Assembly: GCA_005223375.1 (NCBI GenBank)
Contig: RXOD01005806.1
Location: 1-12,436, forward strand
Source of the DNA: Amoebophrya sp. AT5.2
Lineage: Eukaryota > Sar > Dinophyceae > Syndiniales > Amoebophryaceae
DNA: 12,436 bases
Direction: 5' to 3'
Program-made: the position numbers and the translations under genes
Shown here: piece after piece, positions 1-8,222 of the stretch
Position numbering within the stretch: position 1 is the stretch's first letter
How the letters are laid out: each line of letters begins with the position of its first letter
Notes under the pieces: generated by a model
What the model saw: the letters and a program-made list of their open reading frames with translations, nothing else
Told to the model about the DNA's origin: nothing
Database searches by the model: none

Positions 1-93
1 CAAGCATTCGTAGTCATATTCATGTGGGTTGCAATCGCTGACCAGTTGCATCGGATCCGGTCCCTGTTTGTTTATCCATCGGAGGTACCAGAA

Positions 94-110
94 GAAACAC
101 TGAGTGTTTC
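94..110. repeat. Perfect inverted repeat, 8-bp arms with 1-nt centre
   Basis: The arms GAAACACT and AGTGTTTC (94-101 and 103-110) flank a single G. The repeat lies just upstream of the first convincing exon, in a stretch that is probably intron because the downstream reading frame meets a stop at 161-163. It could be a remnant of a transposon-like intron end, a dimeric protein site, or chance. Confidence 0.5.
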
Positions 111-164
111 GATGGGGGATTTTGCTAGAGATGCTACACCAGTTGAGTTTATTCAACCTCTAAG

Positions 165-517
165 TCGCGTTCCGGGAGCTCAGCTCGGAGCTGCAGCAGC
201 TGGGCGGCGCGGTGCACCGGCTGGAGCGGCTCGGCACGAGCGACGGAATGGGAGTGGGAGCCGACCGTTATTCATCCGGGGCCACGGCGGAACACCGACT
301 GACAAAGGAGGACCACCCGGCGTACCTGGACATCGCGCGGGCGCACCTCCTGAAGGAGAACGCGGACATGGAACACCAAATCGAAACGCTCAAAGGCCTC
401 ACCAAGATGTACCTGGGGAAGACCGCGACGCCAGAAGCCGTCGAAATCTTTGTAACACAAAAAAACACCCTGGTGGCGAACTCCGCGTCCGCCACACTAG
501 GAGGACTTGGAGTGTGA
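165..517 (+). CDS. 3'-terminal exon of a coiled-coil protein gene (5' partial), unrecognised
   Basis: About 117 residues are visible, ending at TGA 515-517. The frame is closed by TAA at 161-163, so the exon must begin at a splice acceptor. Either the pyrimidine-rich CTAAG at 160-164 or the CTCAG at 179-183 fits the frame. The N-terminal part (RELSSELQQLGGAVHRLERL) has heptad-like hydrophobic spacing. A polar linker follows, then a second helical stretch (AYLDIARAHLLKENADMEHQ) and a small-residue tail ending LGGLGV. This pattern suggests a short coiled-coil subunit of a complex, but I do not recognise a family. GC-rich third positions support coding. The stop overlaps a textbook donor sequence, GTGAGT at 514-519, so the gene could continue by splicing, although I found no convincing exon downstream. 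Earlier exons lie left of the window or within 1-160. Confidence 0.55.
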
Positions 518-575
518 GTGTGACCGATGTCGGCCGCCCGATAACCGTGCCGAAAAATATGTTTGAATTTGTTGT

Positions 576-625
576 AGAAAGAACTTGAAGTTACCGCTCT
601 CACTAGAAAGAACCCCAGAAGTTAC
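576..625 (+). repeat. Imperfect tandem repeat of about 30 nt, two copies
   Basis: AGAAAGAAC followed shortly by GAAGTTAC occurs at 576-594 and again at 605-625, with a slightly different spacer between the two blocks. It lies in the presumed 3' untranslated region of the first gene. The function is unknown and it may be a simple local duplication. Confidence 0.5.
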
Positions 626-1193
626 TTCGACTTCCTTGGGACTAGGAGTTCAGAGTTGTAACCTGCACACGAGCATTGGAATTGGTCATGGTCCTCTTGG
701 TGCCTGCGTGCTGGTTTACTTCCGCGCGTAGACACGACGTGGTCATCGGATTCGGTGTCTGCTGGGCGCAGATTCACTCCACTGGGCCCAGAACAAAAAA
801 TCACTTTATGAATACTTGCACATCACCTCCGACGCCGCGCCACGGCCACGGACAGATCGCATTTCATCTTTTAGCGACGTGCTTCGATTGTAAAAATCGA
901 AATCCTTCAAGATGCTGAAGATGAAAGATGCATAGAATTGAACAGCTGCTGGTGGTAGACGTAGCCACGTATTGCACGGGTCCTGGCAGAAAGTACAGAT
1001 GACGCATTTTATAGCTCCTATATGTTCCCGTTGCGCTTGCGGTTCATAATCAATGCGAAACGTCCGAAGCCGAATCACCACGTCAGAGAGAATGTCGGTT
1101 CTCGCTGTTGTCCTTCACTTTGCCCGAAAACTCCTCGGGAAATACTTTTGATCGCAATGAATTCGAACGATCAACGATCCCGATCAAGAGAAC

Positions 1194-1229
1194 GATATAT
1201 GGGATCTACTTCATCGTTGTACATATATC
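1194..1229. repeat. Inverted repeat GATATATG / CATATATC
   Basis: Two perfectly complementary 8-nt arms (1194-1201 and 1222-1229) are separated by 20 nt. The repeat sits in the AT-rich region upstream of the 1730 gene. It could be a protein-binding site pair or chance in AT-rich DNA. Confidence 0.45.
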
Positions 1230-1291
1230 TATCATTTATTCCGAGTACCGAGACGTGACAAGTGGGATTTGCGTCCCGTGACGTGCAAACA

Positions 1292-1342
1292 TATAAAATG
1301 GAAGTAATATGATGTCGTGGTCAAATTCAACAAATATATAAG
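1292..1342 (+). promoter_or_regulatory. AT-rich TATA-like region upstream of the 1730 gene
   Basis: TATAAAA occurs at 1292-1298 and AATATATAAG near 1333-1342, about 390-440 nt before the start codon at 1730. They resemble TATA boxes. Many protists, dinoflagellates in particular, do not use canonical TATA elements, and no transcription start can be seen. This is a positional suggestion only. Confidence 0.2.
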
Positions 1343-1729
1343 AAAAAAGCGCTTGAGATAATTGATTCGCTTCCGAGTATGTGCAGTTGGCAGCGAATTC
1401 TAGCTCGGCCATTACCCTGACAACCTCCGAGACCAGAGAAACGTACAGTTCATCATTTGTAGCTGCCGAAATATATTAAAAAGCGTTCTACTTCTACTTC
1501 AACTTCTTCTACCGGATCTATACTTCAAGGCTTTCTACTACTCCGGCCGGTTCCGCCTCGTCCTTAGCTACAGCACCCGACAACTTGTTTTCTTAATTCT
1601 TTCGTTCCATCACGAAGCAAGACACATACCCAACAGACGGAAGGAGCTGCTTTATTCAATTTCAAATTGGGCCCGGCTCCGGAGGGGAGGACGAACAAAA
1701 TTGAAACGATAGTCCAAAGAACAAGAATA

Positions 1730-3700
1730 ATGAGGCCTTTTACCTCAAGGTTATCGTGGTCGCTGCTACAGCTGTGCACCTTGCATCCCGACCTTGCATT
1801 TGGTTCATGCGGCCTCGCCTTCGCGTTTGCTTCGCCGGTCGGCGCCAGCCGAGTAAACTTCTCCTCGGCGCTCCCGCCCTCATCTCCAGTGTACGACCAT
1901 CGGCCGTGCGCTGCATTCCATGCTAGTGATCCGCTGGTTTTCGTGCCGGCGCCCTTCCCCAGGCAGGGCAGCACCCCGACGCCGACATCAGCGACGATCT
2001 CCGACGCCACCAGCAGCGGGAGCACCAGCAGCGGCTTTGACCGGGAAGCCGCGGGGAGGATTGGTCGGCAGCTCCCCCGGCGCCCGCCGCCACGTGGGCT
2101 ACTTGCAGATGAGAAATCGCAATCGTCGTGGTCGTTGAAAAAGGAGCGTGAAGAGTTGCTAGTGTGCAGCAACACGCCGCTCTCTCACGACAAGCCGCCC
2201 TTCAGCGAGAACTTCTTCGCTGCGCACGTGCTTCCATTTCTGAGTCCGGCGGGGCAGGACGGGGCTTTCACCAAATTGTCTCAAACCTGCAAGAGTAGTC
2301 ATTTCCTCGGGCCGAAGGGCAGAAGGCTTCTCGCTGCAGACAGCAGGTGGTCCGGGGCGGGCACGGGGGACGGAAAGCGGAGTAGCATCAAGGTGCCACT
2401 CGGAATCCTGGCCAGGGCGTCGCGGAGCAGCGGCAGCAGACCGGAGCGGCGGCGGGGCGCGCTCTCGCTACTGTTTGGAGACGGTAAGCGAGCGGAGGAG
2501 ATTCGCGAGAAGCACGCGGAACTGCTGGCCAGGTGCAGAGAAATTGCACAAGAAGGAAGGCGAAAAACCTTCACCACGGCCAGCGTCGCGAACACCCGTT
2601 TAAACATTCGGAACAAGGTGCGGGACGAGTATGCGCCCTTTCTCACCGATATGGTGGCGAAGTTGAGGCAGTCACTTCAGATGCGGTTCGGGGATCCGCG
2701 CACGCCTTACGAAGAAATTGGCCGGGTGATGAGTGCCTTGCATCTTGAGAGCGCCCGCTCGGGGAGAACGCAGAAAGAACCGCTGCCGCTGACGGACTAT
2801 TGGGTGCCGCGATTCTTGGCGGATCTCCGCGCCTGGCGCAAGCGCGCTGGCAAAGGGCAAGGGGTTGAAAGTAGTTTTTTGGCACAGATGGTAAGCGCAA
2901 TTAAGAATGCTAATGCTTCTGGAACAAGGGACGAGGAAATGGCCTTTGTAACGGCAGCCACCACCTCGAGCCTGGACCGGGTTGACGAAAGCGAAAATTC
3001 GCCACAGCGTTGGTGCGTTCTGCCCAATCCCTGGACTAAGCAGCAGGATGCACGGGCAAAAGCTGCGGAAAAAAGTAGGAATGGATACGCTAAAGCGTCT
3101 GCGTCGGCGAAAGAAAAGGCGTCTGTGTATCCGCAACAGGTGAGAATGACGAGTATGGAGAACGAGGTCGAGGATAGCCACCGTCAGTGGGCCACGCTGG
3201 ACCTGGACCCACCCAACCGGAAGAACCTAGACCAGTGGCGGGAGATGGAGCGCGTCATCGCGGAGACTGACTGGCACGAGCAGCCGGCGCGCGAACACGC
3301 GGTGCATGGGGCCGTGCGTCCCGGGTATTTTGGCGTTTTCCAGTGGTCCGCGGGTCGCTACGAGAACACGCGGTGGAACGTGGATCACCCTACGTGGGTC
3401 GTCGATCCGTGGCTTGCGCTTCGGGTCAACCTCGTTTACTACTCGCGAGCGAGTGTGGCGGTCCACTCAGAACAGGGCTCGATCTCGTTCCAGCGTCGGG
3501 TGCCGAAGTACCAAATGCGCTTCGATTTTGTATTCGAGATGACCACTTCTGGGCAGGAGTCGCGTGCAGAAAAGGGGGAGATGCACCTCCGCAGGATGTA
3601 CCTACACCTACTGCGCCACGATGTCTTGGGTCTGCGAGAGGAGAAGACGATGCCGCTAGGCGGACTTGCTTTCGCATTTAGCGGAGTATCGCGCTGTTGA
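1730..3700 (+). CDS. Unrecognised 656-residue protein, possibly secreted or organelle-targeted
   Basis: One long open frame ends at TGA 3698-3700. I place the start at ATG 1730, the first ATG in a frame that is open from 1667. The first ~40 residues are hydrophobic after a short basic start (MRPFTSRLSWSLLQLC...LAFAFASPVGA), which could be a signal or transit peptide. Residues ~75-125 are S/T/P-rich low complexity. A segment around 158-185 (ENFFAAHVLPFLSPAG then KLSQTCKS) faintly recalls an F-box. Residues ~250-280 form a charged helix. The C-terminal ~160 residues (from LDQWREMERV at ~499) are Trp/Tyr/Arg-rich and look like a folded domain, but I recognise no family. GC-ending codons support the + strand over the overlapping minus-strand frame at 1564-2175. 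An in-frame intron at 2891-3139 is possible, because GTAAGC and AACAG|GTGAGA frame a 249-nt stretch of lower complexity. Confidence 0.75.
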   Translation: MRPFTSRLSWSLLQLCTLHPDLAFGSCGLAFAFASPVGASRVNFSSALPPSSPVYDHRPCAAFHASDPLVFVPAPFPRQGSTPTPTSATISDATSSGSTSSGFDREAAGRIGRQLPRRPPPRGLLADEKSQSSWSLKKEREELLVCSNTPLSHDKPPFSENFFAAHVLPFLSPAGQDGAFTKLSQTCKSSHFLGPKGRRLLAADSRWSGAGTGDGKRSSIKVPLGILARASRSSGSRPERRRGALSLLFGDGKRAEEIREKHAELLARCREIAQEGRRKTFTTASVANTRLNIRNKVRDEYAPFLTDMVAKLRQSLQMRFGDPRTPYEEIGRVMSALHLESARSGRTQKEPLPLTDYWVPRFLADLRAWRKRAGKGQGVESSFLAQMVSAIKNANASGTRDEEMAFVTAATTSSLDRVDESENSPQRWCVLPNPWTKQQDARAKAAEKSRNGYAKASASAKEKASVYPQQVRMTSMENEVEDSHRQWATLDLDPPNRKNLDQWREMERVIAETDWHEQPAREHAVHGAVRPGYFGVFQWSAGRYENTRWNVDHPTWVVDPWLALRVNLVYYSRASVAVHSEQGSISFQRRVPKYQMRFDFVFEMTTSGQESRAEKGEMHLRRMYLHLLRHDVLGLREEKTMPLGGLAFAFSGVSRC

Positions 3701-4809
3701 TCGTAGTTTCTTTTAGCGACCGGGGGGGGTAGCCGTCGGGCGTTCGTTATACGGTCCGGATCACGTCGGATCTGCGCTCTCTCAAGAACACCTCGGTATT
3801 TTATATATCATTTGAAGGCAAAGCTTTGTCGTGTAAGTACACTATTTGGTTTTCGTACCAGGCGAAATCATACGTCACTTTCAAATCACAGAACTGTCGA
3901 TCTGCTACCGGATACAAATGTATCGGCACTTATTATATTTCTAAAATACAGGAAGGACTTTGAAGCAAGTTCTGGGGAAGCATTTCTACCAAGGAGCAGG
4001 AGGGGTGTGGTGGGCGGAAAGAAGTTTGTCGTGAAAAACAAAAAGCTATTGGATGCACAACGTTAAGGAACAGTAAGGGAGATGACTTAACTGGACCAAC
4101 GTTAAAGCATGCGTGAGTGAGTGAGTGAGTAAAACTAAAAGTAATCAGAATCACGCTGTGCTGTCACCCCCAGATGGGCATATCAGTCAAAGACTAGGGT
4201 GCGGCGCCCGCCGTGCCGTTTACAACTATATGCCGCTGGAAGATCCTCGCTATCGCAACGCAAAAAGAAAAACTCGCATCGTAAGCACCCACCCATGATC
4301 CAGCCGAAGGAAACGCTTTCTGTTGCTGTTCGACACTTTTTTTTATTATAAGAGCTCCATCAAAATCAATGTCAGTGAAGGAGTAGGTACATGTACAGAG
4401 TTACTGCTCAGACAGAACTGAGCAGGTGACAGTTTCGCATGGAAAAAGTGGAGAACTGTTCCACACTCCGTACTGCGTCCCACCAGCGAGCGAGGGAGAA
4501 ACGACGGTTTGGAACACATGTCTTCAATGTTGAGATTCATTATTGATATCGAAGAATCAGAATGAAGTTTATGTTTAAGCATGGCCATGGTAGGCGATGC
4601 GTGTGCGTAGCTCCGTAATAAATTCATAGACGTAGTAGATGCACCTCTTGTTCTACCTGTAGCGAAAGTTGTAGCACAAGGAAGTACAAGCGGAAGCGCT
4701 CGTAGTTAATAGAGTTACAGATGATGAGCACCACCTACGTCTAGGCACAGAAGAACTACTATCTAACTTCTACTACGCCGCGCCCGCGGACGCGATCATT
4801 AGATAGAAG
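3701..4809. other. Intergenic spacer, no supported gene
   Basis: Nothing convincing is encoded here. It includes a run of eight G at about 3722-3729 just after the upstream stop, an AT-rich section (3790-3960), a short GTGA repeat near 4113, and TAC/TTC/GTAG-rich sequence at 4640-4790 that resembles the leader before the 1730 gene. A 93-codon minus-strand frame (4346-4627) with an ATG was considered and not accepted. The last 100 nt are the probable promoter and leader of the glycosyltransferase gene. Confidence 0.6.
4113..4130 (+). repeat. GTGA tetranucleotide microsatellite
   Basis: Four and a half uninterrupted GTGA units are visible. It is a short simple repeat in intergenic sequence, with no other feature attached. 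Confidence 0.8.
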
Positions 4810-7800
4810 ATGTTCGGTGGAAGTGATGCTGATGGTGGGTTCACAGTTGTCTCGCAGCGGGAGGAAGGTTACGTCGACGTGAAGTTGTCTTCGGATGATG
4901 AGGACGAAGGCTCGCTGCGGGTCGATGGGGTCGAGGACGGCGTGCAGAATAGTAGTACGGCCGAGCAGAAGTCCACCTCTCCCTCCGTCACTAGCACAGT
5001 GCGCGGGCTGCTCTCCGCGCCCGTCTCCTTTCTGGCCCAAAAGTCGTTCTCGTTCCCCTCGTCGCTATCGGCGTTCGGCGGTAGCGACGGGGAAGCGCCT
5101 GTCCGCGATCCCGAGGACAGGACCCGTCGCCGGGCAGGGGGTCCTGCTTCCGGCAAGCGCGGCGGAGGGTCACAAGAGCAGCAGGACGGAGGCCCAATCA
5201 TGTCCTCGTGGACGTCGCCTCTTGCATCGACCCTGTTGTTGCTGGCCCGGCGGTTCGTTTCCCGGCACGTGCTTTCCGCGAGTTCTTCGTGCTACTGGTT
5301 TGCGTTTTGTGTGCTTCTGTTGCTCTACTACACGGGCTCTGGCGGCTTCGGGTTCGGTTTCGCGGACCACGGTGCGGCCTCCTGGGCCCCCTTCGGCGGC
5401 TATTTCGGGGCTTCCGCCTCGGAGTCTAGCGGCAGCGCGCTCCGGGCCCTGGCGAAGACGCGCACCATCGGGTACGGCATCCTCACGGGCTGCAACCGTT
5501 TTCCGGTAATCGCAGGGCAGGTGCGGTCCCTCCACCAGATGGGCGTGCAGCAGGAGGATGTGTACCTAATGCTCTCCATGTGCCACTCGAACGCAATTTA
5601 CGGCCGCACCGAAACTGCCGACTGCGAGGACCTGGCCACGAAGGCCACCGTGGCCCAGTTCTGGTCCGACGAAGAACTCAAGGACGGCCTCCACCTGAAG
5701 CACCTCGACGAGAAGAAACGGGCGGACGCCGTCGCGCAAGAGAACCACCGGGGCGGTTTCTTGTCCTGCGACGGGGCGGCGAGCGGGATTTCGCTCCGAC
5801 GGTACGAGGGGCGCACTAACGCGGAGGCAGGCGCCGCGACCTTGATGACGAACCCGGGCGGGGGCCTTCTTTCAGCGCGGGGTTCATCCGTCGGCGCCAC
5901 GAACGAGGCGTCCGCCGACGGGGGGTTTCATACCGGTGCGGCATCGGAAATGGCCAGTCGAGTCACGAAGATCATCGGAAAACTGTCGGGCGACGGGGCC
6001 CTTCTGAGCCAGAGGCCGGCGCCTTCTGCGGCAACCGGGACAACTAGAAGCGGAAGTAGTACAGAAAGCTCCGAAGCAGGACGAGGAGCTGGTGTTACCG
6101 CCCCTGCCACGGGGCTCACCGTAGTGGAGGAGCAAGCGACGGCGCCGCGGGAGGAGGACCTTTGGGTCGTGCCGGAACCCGTTCCGGAAGGCGGCAAGAA
6201 TTGGAAAACGACCACTCGACCGCCGTCTGCTCGCGTCGCGGCCAGTCTCGCGAAGGAAAGAACGTCCGGAAATGCGGACGGGGACAAGGCGGTGGAGGCG
6301 GGCAGTGGGGCGTCATTTGCTTCAAGCGCCGCTTCGTCCTATCTTGCAGGAGCGGCCCCCGGCGCAGCGGAGACCGTCCGCGGTGATGTGAAGAACAGTG
6401 ACACGGCAGCAGTTGCAGAGGTGGGGCCAGCAGCGGAGCAGGACCAAGCAGCTACGCCCGGAACGCGGCTGCGCGTGCTTCGCCACGTGGACCACAGAGC
6501 ATGCTTTCCCGAGTACAGCCAGCGGTTCTGGGGCGGCAAGCAGGACGGTTTCTACAACGTGATGGAAAACGCGCCGATCTCGCACGCGGATTCGTGGAGC
6601 GCGCCGGGCATCCACTCGACCCACTTCCGGGTCACCACGTTTTTTATGTGGATGTTCGGGGTGCTGTTTTCCCGGTACGACTACGCGGCCTTCATCGAGG
6701 ACGACCTGGGGCTGTCGCCGTACCTGCACACCTACTTCCTGCTGGCCAGCAAAGCCCTAGACATGGACGCGAGCCTGGCCGGGGCGAGCGCCTGGCACGA
6801 CAACCAAGTAGACACGCCAAAAGACGTGGACGGAAGACCCGTCTTCCACGTGCAAAAACAAAACCACTTCGGGGGACTCGGTAGCAGTGTTGTCGCTCTT
6901 CTCTTTCTCTGTGTTTGTTTTGCGGGGTAGCAAGAACATTTTGGTACGCAATTGCGTACCCTCGTCATTACCATTACCGTCACTATGTTTTTATCACGAA
7001 AACGTACACCAGGTTGGATGACATCGCGTTCGGTATTTGAGAGCTACATTCTCCCCTTCATGCGCGTGGATCGGGCCCACACTGGGTGGGACACGATTTT
7101 CAGCTTCCTGATCGACAAGATGCTCGTAGATCCTCGACAGTCGGTGCAACGTGCGCGCCAGATGAAAAACGACGCCATCGGCGGTCCGCCTCCTCAAGTT
7201 GTGAAGCCACTGGGTGGGATCCGCGCCAAGAACAACAAAAAATCCGAGGCCGTTCTTGCGGCCTGTAGTAGCACGAGTACTCTAGTAGACGGCGGAGCGG
7301 GGGCGGCCGAGAGCTGCATCACCGGTCTGTACAAGGACGACTTGGATATCACGAGTTTTGTCGGGCCAGCCTACGAAATGGTGAACGTCGACGGCGGAAA
7401 GAAAGAGCGACTGGCTTTCCTGTACCCCTCGGTTGCACTGACGAAACATCTGACGACGTCCACACACATATCAGGTTGCTTTCATACAGTTTTTTCTGGG
7501 TTTGTGTTTGTCCCTGGAAGCGGTGGATATAGATCGTATAATTAATGCAAATTATTCAACATTAACGAGAAAGTGGTCGTACTCGCTAGCTATGAAACAA
7601 ACACACCAGGTAATGATGCGGAATACAGGCGACTGGCTAGTTTGGGTTTTTGGCCCAGCGGGATTGAGCCTCTCTGGCCGCGGGCGGAATCGCTCACGGC
7701 GTGGAACTACGAACGGGAGGTGCTCGAGCGCGACATCCTAAAACTGCGAGTCGTGGAGAGAAAAGACACGACCGCGGGAAGTAGGGGGGCAGCCGCGACT

Positions 7801-8222
7801 GAGTTGACGAGTCAAACTAACCACAGCCCGATGGTGATTCAAGAGAAGAGGCAAACGAACGGGTTCGAAGTTGCAGGCAACGTACGGGTGCACTGCCTGG
7901 TCGATGCCACGAGCGACACCGACCGCGAGGGATGGGGCTACATGCAGGAGAAATTCAGGTACAATAATAAATCTTGATCTTCTTCATCTACTTCATCAAC
8001 TTTTCTTTACGACCTTTCAGTTAGTAATTTTTTTGGAAGGACCTCCTGAAATTTGATTGATGTTTGGATGCAAACGACCACGACGTCAGCATGATTGGCG
8101 TCGGGTGGGGTGGCACTCCGCGGCAGAGCTACAAAGGGACCATGATGGTCTACGTGGAACATCTGCGACACTTCGTTGTGGCCCGGTACTCGCCCTACTA
8201 CGCGCTACTGTGCTCCTCCTAG
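4810..8222 (+). CDS. GT13-family N-acetylglucosaminyltransferase (GnT-I / POMGnT1-like), four exons, type II membrane protein
   Basis: Exons 4810-6880, 7013-7474, 7610-7958 and 8090-8222 join in frame to 1004 residues, stopping at TAG 8220-8222. Family GT13 moves GlcNAc from UDP-GlcNAc onto mannose of N-glycans (GnT-I) or O-mannosyl glycans (POMGnT1) in the Golgi. Visible: a ~155-residue cytosolic tail with an acidic cluster; a membrane anchor at ~160-175 preceded by Arg/His residues; the first catalytic strand (GILTGCNRFP, ~222); the metal-binding EDD at 630-632 in AAFIEDDLGLSP; SAWHDN at 660-665, matching the family's SAWNDN; FGGLGW at 687-692, matching PGLGW across the first intron; WD at 716-717, the probable catalytic base; and HISGND at 842. 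The C-terminal RHFVVARYSPYY resembles the POMGnT1 end more than that of GnT-I. An Ala/Gly/Ser-rich insertion fills ~300-553. The family call is firm; the acceptor specificity is not. Confidence 0.9.
6881..7012 (+). other. Intron 1 of the GT13 gene (132 nt, GT-AG, phase 1)
   Basis: It starts GTAGCA and ends ACACCAG. Removing it joins FGGL-G to WMTS and restores the conserved GLGW motif of GT13 enzymes, which supports both borders. Without splicing the frame stops at 6928-6930. GGT occurs at both junctions. It carries an 18-bp palindrome near its middle. Confidence 0.9.
6943..6960. repeat. 18-bp perfect palindrome inside intron 1
   Basis: GGTACGCAATTGCGTACC equals its own reverse complement over all 18 positions. 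In RNA it could form a stem of about 7 bp with an AATT loop. It sits almost centrally in the 132-nt intron. Confidence 0.9.
7475..7609 (+). other. Intron 2 of the GT13 gene (135 nt, GT-AG, phase 1)
   Basis: The junctions read ATCAG|GTTGCT and ACACCAG|GTAATG, so CAGGT is duplicated at the two ends. Splicing gives the continuous sequence HISGNDAEYRRL. Near-terminal inverted repeats TTTCATA (7480-7486) and TATGAAA (7591-7597) are present, with an internal ATAATT/AATTAT hairpin at 7538-7555. The frame is blocked at the intron's TAA (7543-7545) if it is retained. Confidence 0.88.
7959..8089 (+). other. Intron 3 of the GT13 gene (131 nt, GT-AG, phase 2)
   Basis: The junctions read TTCAG|GTACAA and GTCAG|CATGAT, with TCAG duplicated at both ends. 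Splicing yields QEKFS-MIGVGWGG, followed by the family's C-terminal block (SYKGTMMVYV then RHFVVARYSP). It has a TTC/CTT-rich 5' half. Retention would stop at TGA 7975-7977. Confidence 0.85.

Larger units (their letters stand above)
518..1729. other. Intergenic spacer, no supported gene
   Basis: No convincing coding region is seen. The left part (518-700) is probably 3' untranslated sequence of the coiled-coil gene and contains an imperfect direct repeat. A minus-strand frame of about 94 codons (806-1081, extending to near 1093) lacks an ATG near its start and was not accepted. From about 1190 the sequence becomes AT-rich, with TATA-like runs and an inverted repeat. From about 1485 to 1560 it has TTC/TAC-rich pyrimidine tracts. 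This right half is the likely promoter and 5' leader of the gene starting at 1730. Confidence 0.6.

Noticed and set aside
22..588. 188-codon plus-strand frame across the first exon
   Set aside because: Its Arg/Gly-rich composition over 180-480 is that of an out-of-frame reading of the coiled-coil exon.
806..1093. Minus-strand open frame of about 94 codons containing CVICTFCQDPC
   Set aside because: No ATG near its start, no splice context that connects it to anything, and the length is within chance for six frames.
1564..2175. 203-codon minus-strand frame with a hydrophobic stretch (ILVLWTIVSILFVL) opposite the 1730 gene
   Set aside because: It overlaps the much longer plus-strand frame, starts without ATG, and the G/C third-position bias follows the plus strand. 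It is a shadow of a GC-rich exon.
4346..4627. 93-codon minus-strand ATG frame followed on the minus strand by TAATAAAAAAAA, resembling a retroposed cDNA end
   Set aside because: Only eight A, no recognisable protein, no target-site duplication seen, and composition like the surrounding spacer.
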